Assembly (NCBI GenBank): GCA_025890175.1
Contig: JANPYM010000008.1
Location: 1,465,650-1,529,649, forward strand
Direction of reading: 5' to 3'
Source: Ciborinia camelliae
Taxonomy: Eukaryota; Ascomycota; Leotiomycetes; Helotiales; Sclerotiniaceae
DNA length: 64,000 bases
The position numbers and the translations under genes are program-made. Positions 12,226-24,306 of the stretch are shown here, one piece after another (the stretch's first letter is position 1; each line of letters starts with the position of its first letter). The notes beneath the pieces were generated by a model. It had not been told where the DNA came from. It was given only the letters and a program-made list of their open reading frames with translations, and did no database searches.

Positions 12226-15200
12226 TTTAGAATATCTTGATGCCTTCTCTTTATGAATTTTGGTAAAATAGTCAAAAAACTGTAAATTATTGATAATTGG
12301 TATTTGATATTTAAGAAGAAAGCAAAAACGGCAAGTTATAGATGTTGGTACTCGCTTATTGTTGGATACCTAAGATTGAGAAGATTCTAGGGTCTAGGGG
12401 TTTTGGTTACCTAATCGTCAGGTAGTAGGCATAGCTTCCTCCAACGGAACCTGCGATAGTGTGAACTCGAAAGAAGCTTGACATTGAATATGAATAATTA
12501 CACCTTAGATTTACGTAATTTGTAATGAGACTAGTTTCTCATAAAAAGTACAAAACTAACCTCACAATCCGCTCTCCACAACTCGCGCAATGAAATCCAG
12601 AACATTCCAATCAAATGCGTTCAGAAATATTATGCAGAACTGCTAGTTTTCAAACTGGAGTTCAGAGCGAGTATCTGACTTCAAATCTCTGAGTGTCAAG
12701 TTCTCATACCAAAAGTCAATGCAGATGACAGTATCAAAAAATAAAGATAAACAGACAGCAATTGTTTTGAGAAGGACGATAATAATCGTCCCGAATGAAA
12801 TACCAGGAAAGGATGTTAGATATATCAACAATCTCGGACCCTCATTTCTAGCAAGAACCGCGACCTTTCTGGGGAAAAATACTCCACCACATTATAAATT
12901 AACTTTGTCACTTGTGAACAATCTGCAAACTCTAAATCGGTTTAGTTAGACGTTTATTTATGCCCACCGTTGAAATCAAATAGATGGCGATCTACCCACG
13001 TGATTTTACGAGCGGGGAAGTGAGGTGAATCATACACTCCCAATTCGAAAGTGATACGATATAACTGAGAGGAGATTGCACATACACACGAGGAGTAACT
13101 ATTATTCACCATCCTAAAACTTTCACAAGCTGGGTCGAGGGCTGTGCTGGTGTCCAGTAACACCGTGACCCACCTCCCCCCCAAAAAGTCGGCCACTAAT
13201 TCCTCAAAAGATCTCCAGCCAAGCCAAATAAACAGAAAATTGAATATCAGAATAACTTCAACTTCAACTACGTACTTATAAACCTTCAATATGAAGGTTT
13301 AACTAAAGCTTAAACACAATGACGACCAGAGTACTTCAAACAAAGCCTTAGGACTTTTTGAGACGGTCACAGCATGCGTTTACAAGCTGGCAGTCTGGTG
13401 TGAACTGTTAAAACAAGACCAAAGTAATACGGAAGTAACCAAACACTTGGTTGGATCTGGACTGTATCCACCGAGTGAAACTAATTCCAAAATCTCAGTA
13501 AATCGACAACATGAAGAAGAAATATGAAAATGTCGACAGCAGGAACTTGTCGATTGTTAGTATTATTGAACAAACACCATATAAAAGTAGAGATGAAAAT
13601 CTCCACCAAAAAGGCGAGAAGAAAATACAGGACGTCAAAGAATAATGCGTATCCCAATTTCCCTTCCGCGGGAACCAGATGATGTACCACATTGCCACGA
13701 AGATTTTAGAAAGTAAGATAGCACTCTTTATATACCCCACCACGAGAACCACTAGCGCAAAATATCCCCACCGCCATACCATATTCTCGAGTTCGCTTGT
13801 AAACCATCTACCCACCCATCTAAACACCTCATAGAATTCCTATCTCTTATTGCCTATAAAAAGAGTAACTCGTGAAAAGATTTCGATCAAAGCATATTCC
13901 TGATACCAACACGAGACAGTCAGGAACCTGATCAAGAATTCGAATAACTCACTTATCCACAGCTCCCATTCGTATCGTGATATGCATTGGAAGCAGGGGA
14001 TGTGAGAAACGCGTTACTTGTCCAATATGTATCATCCCATAGACAACGACAGAATAATATAGTGACAGTTAGTTCGCATATAAATTAAATAAACTCGGAC
14101 AGCAATAGAATATTCAAGAACGACAACCAAAACCAGTCCCACAAGATATTGAATAGAAGTTCTTTCTATTTAGTTATATGAGACAGACATAGGAGGCCCT
14201 TCGAATCTGGTCTTTTTTCCCGGCTTAGGCTTCTCACGAAGACATCTTCGACGTTTCTTCTTTTCCCATCGGCAAATACTTTGGCTAGGAGGTGAGTAAT
14301 ATGTAGTATTGCAACTCCTCCGAATTTCCCTGACGATGTAGAAATGGCTCCAAAGTTCGGAATCATTCTTAACATCTAAAAATAAACAAATGATTTATAC
14401 ACCCCAAACAGTACCAAGTTACGTCTTAGCACTCACTAACATCCCACCAATCCACCATTACCTTACCTACCACTCTCCCTTCCCCTTCATCTCCAACTCC
14501 AACCCCTCTCAAAATCTATACTATTAAGATTACATGCAAACCTCTCCTTCCCAAAATTTTCGCAACCCCCATCTATAAAAGCCCGCACAATCCCAGCATG
14601 AAGAAAACAAACAACAAAAAGTGAGAAGTACTCGCATGATAACCCATATGCTCTGCTGAACACTCGTTTCCTGGGCCCTTCATATTCCCAATCTATGATT
14701 CAAATCTGCTGATTTAAGTACGATGTAGATTGGGCGAGGGAGTATAGTAACTAACATCTATGATAGTTACATATCAGCAACGAAAAAGTACAGCGAAATT
14801 AACATTAACAGCGAAAACAGACACGTTTACCTAGTGATTAGCAGTACTGTACGTATTTAAGATCCGATAATGAATAACTTTCCAAAACATCACTTCACTT
14901 CCATACAAACAACATATAACATCCACCCAACCCAACCCAAACTTTTCCGTTTGCAAAAATTTGATGTTTGAAGCAAACCTCCTTTTCGTTTCTTCCCGCT
15001 TGGAGAACGACGCGTATTTTTTAGTGATTGGCAGTGTGCGATGTGTACACGGTATTTATACGGCGTAGGCGAATTCATCTGTGTAAAGCTCTATACTATA
15101 TAAATCCGTTTGCATTGTATAAGGGCCGTCCGTGTATCTATATGATATGTAGTAATTGTTGAGACGATATATAGGATATATAAGAAATATATATTTTAAA

Positions 15201-15910
15201 AAAAAAACTGTAGACATACATAGATAGACTTAATGATATATTTTTATTTATTTGTAACTCTATATAGGTACTCTCATTGCATTACAGGGAATATAATATT
15301 TAAATGAAAGGCAAGTTTACCACATCATATAAACATCATATAATGGTTTCGTAAAGCTCCAAAGGAAGAGAAAAGATGTCACGAATGTGGTTTAGATCCT
15401 CTTCAGCAGATCTGATATATCTAAAGCTGGCTATGAAAGAAAAGTTACATGGCTATTGAGGTGGCTATACAAAATATCTCTCGGCTTTCTCACTAGAGAG
15501 GTTTTAATTGTTCTTAAGAAATTCATTAGCTGCAGTAATGGTTGCGAAATAGCTGATACATTGCTTGAAGAATCGATGATATGAATGGGGAAATATAATA
15601 TTTTGGTGGAGTATTTCAGACGCTATAAGTGCATGGAATAAATGAAGAAAAACAAAGTGTTCTGGATATATAACCGATGGTTGGACAATAATGTGAGGGA
15701 AAGATGGTGGGATGAACATATTGTAATGAGTATTGGTCGTGGTATCAAATTTTTTGAGAATTGGCGATAACCATATGGAGGGATGATCCTATATAACAAC
15801 GGAGGGATCTGCTCCTGTCCGTCAAAATCGGCATCCAATCCTTCGTATGATGTTTTGTAGTATGCAACCAGTCTCAAAGACTGTCCCTTGCTGACCCTCA
15901 CTCCACCCTA
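12226..15910. other. 3.7-kb gene-poor AT-rich spacer
   Basis: Short open frames only (12954-13289, 13495-13827 and 14166-14375 on the minus strand), none with recognisable domains or convincing splice partners. An AT-rich stretch lies near 15160-15260. I see no repeat or RNA gene. Confidence 0.45.
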
Positions 15911-16681
15911 CTAATCCGTGCTCAACCTCCATAATCCATCACCCAAATAATGCCCATCCTCCACCACTGGCCCCTTTCCCTTCTCCTTGACATCCTTAGT
16001 ACCCATACTCAACAGACCAACCGCACAAGCCTCCTCCTTGCCCTCTGCACAAATAACCACCGGTTCACCAGTCACTAGTTCTCTTCCTCCATACCATCCT
16101 TCACCTTCTCCTGTCTCTCCATATACACCCTCTTCTTCATTATTTCCGTTAGGTAATCTGCCGCCTGTAGATGTGAGACCTGGGGCCATGAGTGTAGCTC
16201 CCGAAAGAACAAATCGAATAGCTCCGCGGTCGATACGAATACTAGGGAAGCAGGTTGGGAATCGATGGACGAGTTTGAGATGGGGGAGGAGAGCATCGGT
16301 CATGTGTTGGAAGAATAAGGGTGTTGTGCCAATTAAGTAGAGTGTTACTCTATCTGGACTATTTTCCCAATGTTAGTTTGGATTTCTTGGAATGATCATG
16401 CGACCTGGAGGTATATGACAGAGGAGATCCAAGAGTAAGGAGAGTAATAGAAGCGAACATTTTCATAGCATCCAGCTGCTCTTTCTTCGGTATTATCTCA
16501 TCGATATGAGGAGCCAATAATGGATATGTAGTGACGAGTTGGGTTCTTATGGCACGTTGGACAGAGGACTTAACCTTGCTTTTTGAGCCGGGTGAAATGC
16601 TGCGCAGACATTACAATTAGCATATATATATCATTGGACTTGCGTAGATGCGATCAATAAATCTTACTCTTTCTTAAACAT
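15911..16681 (-). CDS. tma20: translation machinery-associated protein Tma20 (MCT-1 family, PUA domain)
   Basis: Three exons on the minus strand: 16668-16681 (only 14 nt), 16459-16599 and 15911-16358, giving 200 aa, close to yeast Tma20 and human MCT-1 (about 181). The spliced N-terminus reads MFKKDI, then SKVKSSVQRAIRTQ and IIPKKEQLD, all family hallmarks. The C-terminal PUA domain shows RIDRGAIRFVLSGATLMAPGLTS and ends DGHYLGDGLWRL. Tma20 works with Tma22 (DENR) on 40S subunits in tRNA/mRNA release after termination and in re-initiation. Exon 2 uses a weak GTTCGC donor, giving ...LDAMKIPDRVTLYLIG, the length the family expects. A later donor (CCAG|GTCGC) is also in frame and would add about 20 residues. 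Confidence 0.9.
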
Positions 16682-17039
16682 CTTGAATGTGCTTTTGGTA
16701 ATATTGTGATGTTTGTGAGGAGGGGGAGAATTGTTCAGACGTGCATGTGGAGAATGTGCCCCGCGATACGGATGGCGATTAAAACCAAAAGCACACGGAC
16801 TGAAGAGGAGGGGTAAAATGGGGGGGATGATCAGAGGGATCACAACAGGAGGTTATTCAGACATCATGCAAGTTTGGCATAGTAATATCAGTTATTCAGT
16901 TATAGTTTCATGTCATAGATTTAGATTTACGCATTGCCATATCATTCATAATCTTTCATTAAAATTCATCAAATAATACACCCTCGAAACTCGAAAAGTC
17001 CCTTCCCATCATATCATTGCCGGTAGTCCCACCCGCTTC

Positions 17040-17443
17040 CTATTGATGGTTGACATGGGAGACAGTTCCATCTTCGTTGAGGTGGATATTGAGTCTGGGT
17101 ATCAAGTTAGTGATTAGTGCTTGGTGCTTGAAGAAGTCAGATATTGAACATGGGCGCTGACCTGTTCTCCTTGTAATCCTTGGTAACCATTGATCCAGGC
17201 TCAATAATTCTATGCTCTTCGGGAAGATCTTGCTTTGCGAAGGTCTATTGACGAAGTGTTAGTAGAGAGTAGAGAGTATGACTACTCATCAGGGCGAAAG
17301 CGATAGCGAAAGCAATATTAATATTAACATACAGTCTCATTACTAACTTCACCGATCTTCTTTCCAGCCAACTTGCTCATCCACTCCTGGTTCTTGTCGT
17401 TGCCACCGGCAGCACTGTTGGTAATTGGATCGACGAGAGGCAT
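17040..17443 (-). CDS. peptidase inhibitor I78 family protein
   Basis: Three exons on the minus strand: 17333-17443, 17162-17244 and 17040-17094, giving 82 aa. The start is the ATG of MPLVDPITNSA; upstream codons in the open frame belong to the leader. The body reads WMSKLAGKKIGEVSNET, then ...LPEEHRIIEPGSMVTKDY and RLNIHLNEDGTVSHV. This matches the I78 fold, in which the EHRIIEPG..T.D loop inserts into serine-protease active sites and RLNI is a conserved core strand. No signal peptide is seen, so an intracellular role against endogenous subtilisin-like proteases is possible (inference). The size is typical of the family. Phases at both junctions agree. Confidence 0.88.
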
Positions 17444-19281
17444 TTTGAGATATGGTTTTGATGAAAAAGGTTTGATTTTTGATTTTGATATTGGTAACTT
17501 TGCTTGGAGTTTTCTTCTTGTGCAAGATTGAAAGTGTTTGATAGAGATCATGAAGAGAGAGAAAAGCAGAAAACGGATGGTTTTTATGTTCGCTGAACTT
17601 CCAAGGCATCCAAGCCAAGCCTTAGGTTCTGTAACACATGAGGTTCACCTGCTGGATTCGGCCAAATACGTCATAATGAAATAGGCAAATAATCAAATGA
17701 TCATGTGATATAAGCTACACGTGATGATATTTTTTTATCTCATCTTCTGCATTCAGAGGTCTCAGACGCAAACTTTCGCGAACTTCCTCTTCCCCTTCAT
17801 TTTTTTGGGTTTGCCCATTTCCTGTTGATTTCTTCATTCATTTCCATCGAGAAAACAAAATATGAGGTTTGTTTATTATCCGGTGGGTAGGTAGCGTAGA
17901 TTCATTATTTCATTTATACTTATACGATTTCCCTCTCATCGACGTTTCGGTTCCACGAAGCTACAGTATCCCTCAATTGTTCCATACAGACTCAATAATA
18001 TTGCCCGGGCTCCGGAGATATCAATTCATTTCTCATCATACCAGACCGGGTTATGATAATTTGGCAGCAGTTCGGTACTTTTTGCTGTGGACCCAACTAA
18101 CGCTTCGTCCCGAGTCACCCGACGGACGGGACCGAGGACCATTTATGGATTCAAAAATTTAAAATTTCCAGCCACCGGTAGTGCCCACAAGTCACAACCA
18201 CAACCCACTGATCTGATCTATGGAGACCCGGAGTACATCTTATGGTTCTTCTCGCCGACTCGTCACCAAATTCGTGGTCACTGGTTCACTGGTGACCTGC
18301 GAATATGATGTGGATCGAAGCTATATCCACTATACTAACCTTTTCTTATCAATTACGCTATCCTCTACGCGTCCTCTCAAAATGTTCATCCAAATTGTTG
18401 ATGAAGCCTTCTTCACTTCCGAAATATCACCAATGCAAGTTGTGCAACGAATACCTAGTAGTATTAGCCTGGGTTGTTTGCTTCATCACAACACAACTGG
18501 TCTCTTTATGTGCGCTGTTAGTTGTTGTACAGTGTACAAAAGAAAAGGGGCGGGCGGTACATTGTTTATGTCACGATCCTTCCAATCACTCTATGCCAGG
18601 CTCTTGTATGTATATTGCTGCAAATTACCGGTATTGTACAGTGTGACAGTGCATTGTTTGTTTCAAGATCCCTCCAATCGCCCTACGCCAGGCTCTCGTA
18701 TATTACAACACTGTAATCATTAGCTGGGCGCATACCACCCGAATACAGTTCTTGAAGAATCACGGTATGGGGGCTGAAGACCTTGGACAATGGAGAGCCT
18801 TAGACAATTATCTTCAATACACTAATACCATATCAATTATCCAATTATGGGTAGCTCCAAAGGCTTACAAGGCTGATCATTTAGTCCCAATCTTGACATT
18901 ATTCGATTTGTTAAACATAGCCTAGCTGACTAGGGAAGGGTGTTACGCCTCCATTATTACTGTAATATGTCAGACCAGCCCCAAACGACTTGAATCTTCA
19001 AAACTTCGCCTCTGAGCTTAAAATAAGTTCATCATTTGTGGGGGGAGGTGGGGGGATCTATTTGATGCCTAGCACTGATACCCCTTGACAAGCATTTTTT
19101 TAAACATTTATCTATTGCTTATATTCCTTATTTTATTGTTCACCGATCTTGTTTGAGCTGATAATATTCTCATTCATTCTTTGATTCTTCAACTCAATTT
19201 AATTCGAGTAGTTCTTTAATATTTGTTTTACGACTACACCCCAAAGTTCTTGCTTCAACAAAATTTTGAAAAGAGTTCAAT
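17444..19281. other. 1.8-kb spacer with a possible element relic
   Basis: Short open frames near 17870-18720 show no recognisable domain. A diverged 51-bp direct repeat lies at 18559-18701 (listed separately). From about 18772 to 18922 one frame stays open (EDLGQWRALDNYLQY...) and could be a relic of an element or an unplaced exon. The last 250 bp form a T-rich promoter leading to the gene at 19282. Confidence 0.4.
18525..18701. repeat. diverged direct repeat (two 51-bp blocks)
   Basis: Block A (18559-18609) and block B (18651-18701) align without gaps. Both contain a GATCC/TCCAATC core and a GCCAGGCTC motif, and differ at about nine positions, mostly C/T or G/A transitions. Each block is preceded by TTGTACAGTGT (18525 and 18634). 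This looks like an old tandem duplication, perhaps altered by repeat-induced point mutation. Confidence 0.65.
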
Positions 19282-20400
19282 ATGCGTCCAATTCTATTTT
19301 CCCTATTGGCATCTTCAACAGGAATTGTTTCTGCCTATGAATCTTTGGTACCAGATGGATGTATACAAGGGAATTTCCATGATCTTGTGATTAGAAATTC
19401 TTGTGGAGATGATTTGTCAATTGTCAAATGTCTCGCAGAAGATGTTGATTTGAGACGATTGGATCAAATCGAACAATGCTTTATAGCTGGTGGATGCGAT
19501 GCTATTGATTCTACTGTATCAGCAGTATGGTTTTCATATGAGTGTAATGATCGTCAGGGATCGATTGAGGAGGTTATGAAAGAGGATTTAAGGAAGCGAG
19601 CCACCGAAACGAGTTCAACTTCAGAAAGTACTACAGCTTCCACTACGTCAAAGGCTTCATCTTCAACCTCGAGTTCTTCCAGTTCTGACACTACAACGGC
19701 TGCCACAACTACAACTTCCACGTCCACAACTGCTTCATCTTCTTCAAATTCTGCAGCATCATCTACGACCGCTACAAGTTCATCGTCTACAATAACCAGC
19801 GCTTCTGCTTCTACGACCTCGAGTAAAACTTCTTCTACATCCGGCACAACTAGCAGCGCTACGACCAGCGGAAGTAGCGGAACTGGATCTTCCACAAGCT
19901 CATTAGCCTGTTCCACAACCTCTTTCTATTCTACGAGTGTATGTTCATATGGAACAGGAAAATCTACCGGTGTAACTCTCGGATGTGCTACTACATCAGC
20001 CTCATCTGTGACTTGTGCACCAGGAGTTCTTTGTACAACATCTACATCTGGAGATGACGTTTGCATGTTGATTGACAATACTCTCACCACATCTGGGCTC
20101 GTAGTTACAATATTTTTCTCGGTTTCGCTTGGTTGTTTCATTTTGGGACTTTTAATAATGGGAATCAAAGATCGCCAGGCTGCCAAGAAGCTTGAGGCTG
20201 AACGCGAAGCACTTCTTGATGCAGAAAGTGAAGAGGCGACGCAATCATATAGCCAAACAAGATCCAAGTCGGTCCGACAACCAGATGCTTTTGGACATTC
20301 TGAAGCGGGGTTACCATTGATTTCTGAGCCTGGACATGAGCAGGAGTACTCGAATGGCGCGCCTACGACCATTCCCAATTCTCCACCTAGATTGCATTAA
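19282..20400 (+). CDS. membrane protein with Cys-containing ectodomain and Ser/Thr-rich stalk
   Basis: Intronless, 372 aa. Signal peptide at 1-18. A small N-terminal domain carries six cysteines (27, 41, 50, 66, 72, 88), which could pair into three disulfides. It is followed by a Ser/Thr stalk (about 105-210) and a second cysteine-bearing segment (about 212-265, around six to seven Cys). A single membrane helix lies at about 273-294, then a 77-residue cytoplasmic tail that starts with a charged, probably helical stretch (KDRQAAKKLEAEREALLDAE). The domain order is that of a fungal surface sensor or wall-linked protein. The cysteine spacing does not obviously fit CFEM (eight Cys), so I leave the family open. 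Confidence 0.78.
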   Translation: MRPILFSLLASSTGIVSAYESLVPDGCIQGNFHDLVIRNSCGDDLSIVKCLAEDVDLRRLDQIEQCFIAGGCDAIDSTVSAVWFSYECNDRQGSIEEVMKEDLRKRATETSSTSESTTASTTSKASSSTSSSSSSDTTTAATTTTSTSTTASSSSNSAASSTTATSSSSTITSASASTTSSKTSSTSGTTSSATTSGSSGTGSSTSSLACSTTSFYSTSVCSYGTGKSTGVTLGCATTSASSVTCAPGVLCTTSTSGDDVCMLIDNTLTTSGLVVTIFFSVSLGCFILGLLIMGIKDRQAAKKLEAEREALLDAESEEATQSYSQTRSKSVRQPDAFGHSEAGLPLISEPGHEQEYSNGAPTTIPNSPPRLH

Positions 20401-23400
20401 GGATTGAGAGGTTTTGAGTCAGGCTGGTGGATGTCACCTGATTGAATAAATAATTCCATGGGATGGAGTTTGAGGAGTTCTGGTACACGATGTCTCCGGG
20501 GCTTTGTATCATTATATGCTTCTGGAGTTGATGAATTATACCCAGATTTTGATGATTCACCTTGTTTTTTCATGAGCGCGTGGCAAGTGTGCTTTTTGTT
20601 TGTGTCGGTATTAAACATTTCATAATATAATGTGTGGTCTCGAAGTGGGAATGAGAAATTTCTCATCTGTTCTTGTACTTTTAGTTGGTTTATCGCATTT
20701 TTACAATCAATTCACCGTATGAAGTCAAATTTCGAATGCGTGGGGTGAATTTGGTTTTGGTTGTGGTGAATAGTGTCCGATGTGTTTTGAAGAGATCTTT
20801 AATTTGTCCACATTAACATGGATAATAAAATATGATCGTCTGTTAGATTCGAGAGTGTATTCCTCCACCGTGTAAAATATATATAAAATTCAAACTATTC
20901 TCATCTCAAATGCTTTGGAAATATCGATTACATCACAATGACTTTTGCGGGGCTAGAGAACCCCAAGCCTCTTACGACAGATGCCATTGTTATTGATGTT
21001 GTTTCGAGGCGGGTCAACAATTCCATGGTAGACTTTTTGAATTTAACCTTGCTCGTCGGAAACAAGTGGAACCTTCAAATGTCGATCTTTAGAATCTATT
21101 TTGAAAGTATACAATTATGAGATGTTCTCGGCTCAACATTTTCGACTGTATAATTCTTATATACAAGGTGAATATGAACTTTGGATCGGGCTCTCGTCAC
21201 ATGTATTTCAAGGATATATCGGTGATGTTTAATAAATATCTGTGGAATAAATAAGATACTCTCATCCCACATGTTTTTGAGATAGTTCAACGATATATCA
21301 CTCAGGTATTCACGAGTGTTTTCATCTCATTTTGCATCCTACGATCACTTCATGTGCGAAAATAATTCTCCTTGTCTACGATCTGTATAATCTGGCCCAG
21401 GTACTGAATGGATGAGATATGAGAGTGCTCGATTCACCACCGATCGAGCAACATAGAAAATATATTTGGTATGTATAAAGTCCCTAGCATTCCACAAAGA
21501 TGTCTTTCTCCAGAATTGGTGACAAAGATCGGGAAAATATTGCCAAGGGCCGCCGGATACTCTCCTGCCCTCACCTCAAGTTGAGAAAGCATATTATTTC
21601 TGTAATGGAGTTCAGATATTGCCGTTCTCATCATGATCTGATTCTGGCTTCGAGACTTTTTATTGGTCATTTGAGATCGCTGTTGCTATCTTTGCCGTCT
21701 TTTTTGCTATCGATTTTCGGTTCCGAATTATCGGGTTGAGTGATATTACCTCTTCTCTGCCCGTATGGAATATATCTCCGAGTCGGCTGAGCTTAAAATA
21801 ATGATGGCTGGATATAAGTATGTCGCGGAACGAACTGAGGAAGAATCTTGAAAAGCCGATAGAACTCTCGTTGCTTGTGTGGATGGGAATCTTGGTGGCT
21901 GACTTTTGCTCTTTTTATACTCTTTTTCTGTGGGAGAAGTGTGGAAATAGAACTGAAGGTGGTTTGTGATTTATGATTTCTTCGGTGCTTTCTAGGGTGA
22001 ATTTCATTCGTCTTGATAATGAATGAATCGTTCACAAGATAGAATTTACTCCTCCATTTGACCTTCCATATCAAGTTGGGTTCCCTGAGAATAACTCGAG
22101 CGATATCAATACCTAAATCCTAGTTACAAAAAATGAGTTAGGTTCAAAGTGCTGCTGTACGAACTATTTGATACAGATTTGGAGATTTTTGTGGGCTATT
22201 GATTTTGCGCTATTTATATTACGGAAAGAGATGAGGTAGTTGTGGTCAAGGTGATAAATTGGGATCCGAGGGTCATTATTAAATCTGGCTACTCGCTATC
22301 TTCCTTCTCCCAATGCATTGTTATCTTACGGAGTCATTGTCATTGTCATTGTCATTTTCGTCAAAGAGAATAATGGACCGTGACAAATGTGCTCTTAGAA
22401 AAAGGGAAAATGCAAGTTCAACAGTAATTTGGGTTTGAATTTTAGGCTCTAGCTCTAGTGAACAGGTGCGTTGGTGCTAGATTTACAAACCTCCAAACCT
22501 ATGTTATTCACATCTTGTGTTTTGATATGTTTGTATATTGTTCAACGAGATGGAAAATCTAGCTTTATACTTCGGCATTTTGATTGCAGCACTGGATATT
22601 GCAGGTACCTACCCACCTTAAATTTCTAGAAGATGTTTAGAAATCATTTCACCAACATTCTGGATCTTAGTGGGTAGGTGGGTATAAAAGCACCCGGGGG
22701 GCTTGTATTTAATTTCTTCTTCAGCATCGAATGGAAGAAGAAGCAAGCCCCGTAAAAGAAGGTGATTGTGATTCGTGAAGCCAGAGCTCGTAGTAAGCTA
22801 GGTTAATCTACTTGCGATATGTATGGGGATATAAAGGTTGGTCCGAAAACTGGGATAATGGATAATGTTCATTGCCACATCCCTTCTACTACCACCCACC
22901 TTGGATTACCGCCGTTGATTATATTCTTTTTCACTGTCGTTATCAACTGTTCCATTATCATATTTCCCCACTCAATCCTTCACTAAGAATGGAGCCAAGT
23001 ATTTCTCGGTATACTTACTATATTATACTATATCCAGGTAGTAACCTGCATGATCAAACAGATCCATTCTCAAACGAATATTGTATCTTGCACAATTCCA
23101 TCTCTTCTTCAGAGTATATGGTCCAATTATTGCAAGCTGAGGATCATCAATTGATAGGTACGGAGGGTGCTTTTATAGCTGGAATAGTGTTTTGGGGCTA
23201 GTAGTTTGTGGGGTATGGAGAAGTTGGACATGAGTTCTGGGTGAATGATAATAGTTCCGTCACGCATGCGGTATGAGTATATCTTTGAATTTGATGGGCT
23301 GAAGATGGACTAGATGAACTTGAATGGTTTTTTCATTAATGTGGTTACTAAGATACCTATATAATGAAGGTATTGTGTGGATTGGATTTCTCATATAAAC

Positions 23401-24306
23401 TTTACATTTGAATATAAATTTCCCGATAGGATACAGCACATATTGTGCGGGAACATCATGTGCAGGGGGTCACGTGATATTCCCCAATTTGTATATATTA
23501 GATCTTTAATTGTTGGTGTAGAACATTATTGTTGTCTTTTTGAAATATAATATAGGCCAAATTCAGTTTATAAACCTAATCACGATGAAATCACTGTTTG
23601 TTTACAGACCCCTGGTATCTCCGCTAAGGTAGATATCTCTTTCATGCTTTGTGGGAGTGTCACTTTTTTGTGGCTTCCTTCAGTTGATTTATTGATTCAA
23701 TTCCAAAACGCCAGTTTATGAGTTATAGCTTCGATATTTCAAGTGAGGCTCAGTGGGGCTAGAATACCCAGGTATATATAGATGGAAATGTTTTCAGGTT
23801 ATGGTGGCGTAGGCGTTGATTTGTATTTATAAGCCTCAAATTAAGAAACTACAACTCTACAATCGAGCTGATCGAGCATGTTGAGTCTGAATTCAGCCAT
23901 ATGCATAGCAACTTCAACTTAAGTTAGTCAATGATAGAGAAGGCTGTACTGTAATATAAATCTAGCGCATTGGCTCTTGTAAGATTACACACACGACAAC
24001 CAATCGGAAAGGATACTCAATTTCGTGACATGGTAAGCTATCCCAGCAGGCTGCTGCTTATCACATATGCAATACAAGTTTTAGAATACAAACCGGCACT
24101 GTAAGCATGGCTCAGCTCTCAATGTGGTGGTGTTGTGACCATCTTTTTAGGCGGAATGTGTCGGCCCCAATCCCACACTGACGTACCTCTTGAGCCTTCT
24201 CCGCAATAATAATGCGGCACTGATCAGTCTTCATCAGTATGCGGTAGTTCAATTGATTTCGCAGTTGCCAGTATCTTCTCTTCACATAGAATATTATCTA
24301 TCTAAC
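20401..24306. other. 3.9-kb gene-poor spacer
   Basis: AT-rich, with only short frames (for example 22872-23201 plus), none convincing. A short CATTGT run lies near 22333-22355. No RNA gene or mobile-element protein was found. Confidence 0.45.

Noticed and set aside
15911..16340. 117-codon plus-strand frame over tma20 exon 3
   Set aside because: Antisense shadow of the Tma20 PUA-domain exon, which has clear family motifs.
19554..19916. 120-codon minus-strand frame opposite the Ser/Thr-rich gene
   Set aside because: It is the antisense shadow of a Ser/Thr codon-biased region, giving a Val/Glu-rich product of no meaning.
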